DNA of 5,522 nt from Nitrospinota bacterium (GTDB lineage: Bacteria > UBA8248): assembly GCA_011523725.1 (NCBI GenBank), contig WTGD01000166.1, forward strand, positions 1 to 5,522. Direction: 5' to 3'. The notes under the pieces are model-generated. The model was not told the origin of the DNA, did not search any database, and worked only from the letters and a program-made list of their open reading frames with translations. Position numbers and translations under genes: made by a program. Shown in pieces: positions 4,310 to 5,522 of the stretch (positions within the stretch are counted from its first letter, which is position 1; each line of letters opens with the position of its first letter).

Positions 4310-5014
4310 ATGGACCCGACCCAGGCGCTCGTCGCCATCTGGCTGAACGTCGCCGAAGAAAACAAGGAAGAGTTCAGGAAGTGGCACAACTGCGAACACT
4401 CGACCGACAGGATGGACGGCCCCGGCTTTCGCGTAGGCTACCGCTACAACGCGGTGGACGAGAGCGCGAATCACAACATCCTCTGCACCTTCGAGGGGGA
4501 CACCTTAGCTGCGTTCACGAGCGATTACTACAAAGAATCGAGGGACAACCCAAGCCCGTGGACGCGCAAGTGCATGGCCTTCATCAAAAACGCTGAGCGC
4601 GCCGTCTACAGCCTGCAAGCCACGATCGGCGAACCGCACCGCTACGACTCCCCCTGGCTCTACATGGTGAGCCCCAACCCCGCCACCGAGGAGATGAAGG
4701 AGGAGATGATCGCCTGGTACCGCGAGGAGCACCTGGAGCGGCTCTACGAGGTGGAGGGCATGACGCGCGGGCGCGTGTACCAGCTCGAGACCGCCGCCAC
4801 GGGCGGGGCGACGGCGGAGGCGGAGATACAGGAGACCAAAACGGGCGCGCGCCGCATCATCGCGATCTACGACATGGAAGACCCCGCCATCCCGCTCTCG
4901 GACGCCTGGGAGGAGGCCGCCTACGGGACGCCGAGAAGCGCCGCCATGCGGCCGAACCTTGGGAACGCGGTGCGGGAGACGTGGTGGCTGGATTTCGTGA
5001 AGTGGAAGCGGTAG
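4310..5014 (+). CDS. Two-repeat EthD/Dabb-like (dimeric alpha/beta barrel) protein of unknown function
   Basis: 234 aa, no signal peptide or membrane segment, so probably cytosolic. Two halves share one pattern: a hydrophobic first strand, a charged helix ending in W-x3-EH, then a G-[FM] turn and a second strand. In the first half this is W25-HNC-E29-H30 and GPGFRVGYRY; in the second, W136-YRE-E140-H141 and VEGMTRGRVYQ. This resembles the ferredoxin-like dimeric alpha/beta-barrel superfamily (EthD, Dabb, monooxygenase-like domains), here as a tandem fusion that could form a barrel within one chain. The C-terminus has an aromatic cluster (WWLDFVKW). It starts 14 bp after the AbfD/HpaB-family gene with its own strong ribosome site, so the two are almost certainly co-transcribed and may act on the same compound. 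The reaction is not known; no enzyme class is claimed. The fold was assigned by pattern only. Confidence 0.75.
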   Translation: MDPTQALVAIWLNVAEENKEEFRKWHNCEHSTDRMDGPGFRVGYRYNAVDESANHNILCTFEGDTLAAFTSDYYKESRDNPSPWTRKCMAFIKNAERAVYSLQATIGEPHRYDSPWLYMVSPNPATEEMKEEMIAWYREEHLERLYEVEGMTRGRVYQLETAATGGATAEAEIQETKTGARRIIAIYDMEDPAIPLSDAWEEAAYGTPRSAAMRPNLGNAVRETWWLDFVKWKR

Positions 5015-5079
5015 GGGGGGTTAGTAACCAGTAGAGGTTAGAATCTTTGAGTGAGTAATTTATTCAATCGACTAAATTA
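5015..5079. other. Convergent intergenic junction where base composition changes
   Basis: 65 bp between two convergent stop codons. It holds GGTTAGTAACC (a short interrupted palindrome near 5020-5030) and an AT-only inverted repeat, TAATTTA (5056-5062) with TAAATTA (5073-5079). Neither is a convincing terminator. To the left the sequence is about 70% G+C; to the right it is about 40%. Confidence 0.6.
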
Positions 5080-5522
5080 TTAAACAGACTCATTCTCAAG
5101 ATGAATGCGTTTGTATCTTTGCTCAAATGCCTGTTGTCCACCTTCGAGAACGTCACATATTTTCTCTCTAATACCGAGGTTTTGGATGCTAGCCGGTGAG
5201 GTTACATGGGTTTGCCCATTGGCGACTTGTAATGGAAATACCATTTCCGCATCGCCATTGACCACAATGTTTGCGTTATGCGTAACGACAATAATTTGTC
5301 GTTTGCTTTTGGTCTTTCGTAATTGTTCAACGATTAAACCGTAAATTAACTCGTTGTCCAAATCATCTTCGGGTTGGTCCAGCAATAATGGTTCGCTACC
5401 ATAAGACAAAATGAACGCTAATAAGGCCGCTGTTTTTTCTCCAGGAGAACCTTGCTCAATCGCTTGATTTCTGGGTCCAAAAGTAATTTTTAAATCATCC
5501 CCGGGAAACCACAAAGAAAAAT
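5080..5522 (-). CDS. C-terminal part of an SMC/RecF-like AAA ATPase (TrlF-like), partial at right edge
   Basis: Minus-strand frame open through the right edge and ending at the TAA read from 5082-5080, so only the last ~146 residues are seen. Visible in order: an ABC-type signature region GSPGEKTAALLAF (from 5451 down), Walker B with the extended acidic box LLLDQPEDDLDN (5388-5353), and a switch-histidine segment VVTHNANIVVNGDAE (5289-5245). The ending DVLEGGQQAF-x-QRYKR looks like an intact family C-terminus. This combination is typical of the ATPase half of TrlF-like proteins, which carry an N-terminal PHP (phosphoesterase) domain, and of related SMC-like ATPases in phage-defence settings. 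The PHP half cannot be seen, so the exact subfamily is inferred. AT-rich DNA and codon use unlike the neighbours suggest horizontal acquisition. Confidence 0.8.
   Translation of the reverse strand, partial: FSLWFPGDDLKITFGPRNQAIEQGSPGEKTAALLAFILSYGSEPLLLDQPEDDLDNELIYGLIVEQLRKTKSKRQIIVVTHNANIVVNGDAEMVFPLQVANGQTHVTSPASIQNLGIREKICDVLEGGQQAFEQRYKRIHLENESV

Overview
The first 5 kb is about 65-70% G+C. It carries four plus-strand genes that look like ordinary bacterial chromosome, separated by unusually repeat-rich spacers. At about position 5020 the composition falls abruptly to about 40% G+C and a minus-strand gene of a different style begins. The taxon cannot be fixed from this window. A coaBC-udg pair, a 4Fe-4S family-4 uracil-DNA glycosylase with a long N-terminal tail, and an AbfD/HpaB-type enzyme would suit a GC-rich, possibly uncultured, deltaproteobacterium-like organism. 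That is a low-confidence inference.

Layout. 1-530: the C-terminal (CoaB, ligase) half of coaBC, cut by the left edge. 562-1431: family-4 uracil-DNA glycosylase, 31 bp downstream and probably co-transcribed. 1432-2145: about 700 bp with no gene, holding a nested inverted-repeat element bounded by TTGTTGAAAA-type ends (1457-1774) and then a run of GTAG-footed hairpins (1781-1996). 2146-2403: a small glutaredoxin with a CTFC active site. 2404-2861: a second TTGTTGAAAAA-bounded element (2412-2700) placed 8 bp after the glutaredoxin stop, then an intrinsic terminator and a structured leader. 2862-5014: a two-gene operon made of a 4-hydroxybutyryl-CoA dehydratase/HpaB-family protein that lacks three of the four iron-sulfur ligands, and a 234-aa protein built from two W-x4-H half-repeats resembling dimeric alpha/beta-barrel domains. 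5080-5522 (minus): the C-terminal end of an SMC/RecF-like ATPase of the TrlF-like kind, in AT-rich DNA and converging on the operon.

The most interesting content lies between the genes. Nearly every strong hairpin in the two spacers has GTAG directly at its 5' foot on one strand, which is the signature that REP-associated tyrosine transposases (TnpA_REP/RAYT) recognise in REP sequences. In three separate pairs of related hairpins the stems differ by matched, pair-preserving changes. This points to a modular REP/BIME-like family in which the hairpin, rather than the exact sequence, is conserved. The second theme is the two-gene operon: the flavoenzyme fold is present but the dehydratase cluster is gone, so its chemistry, with a barrel-like partner, is unassigned.
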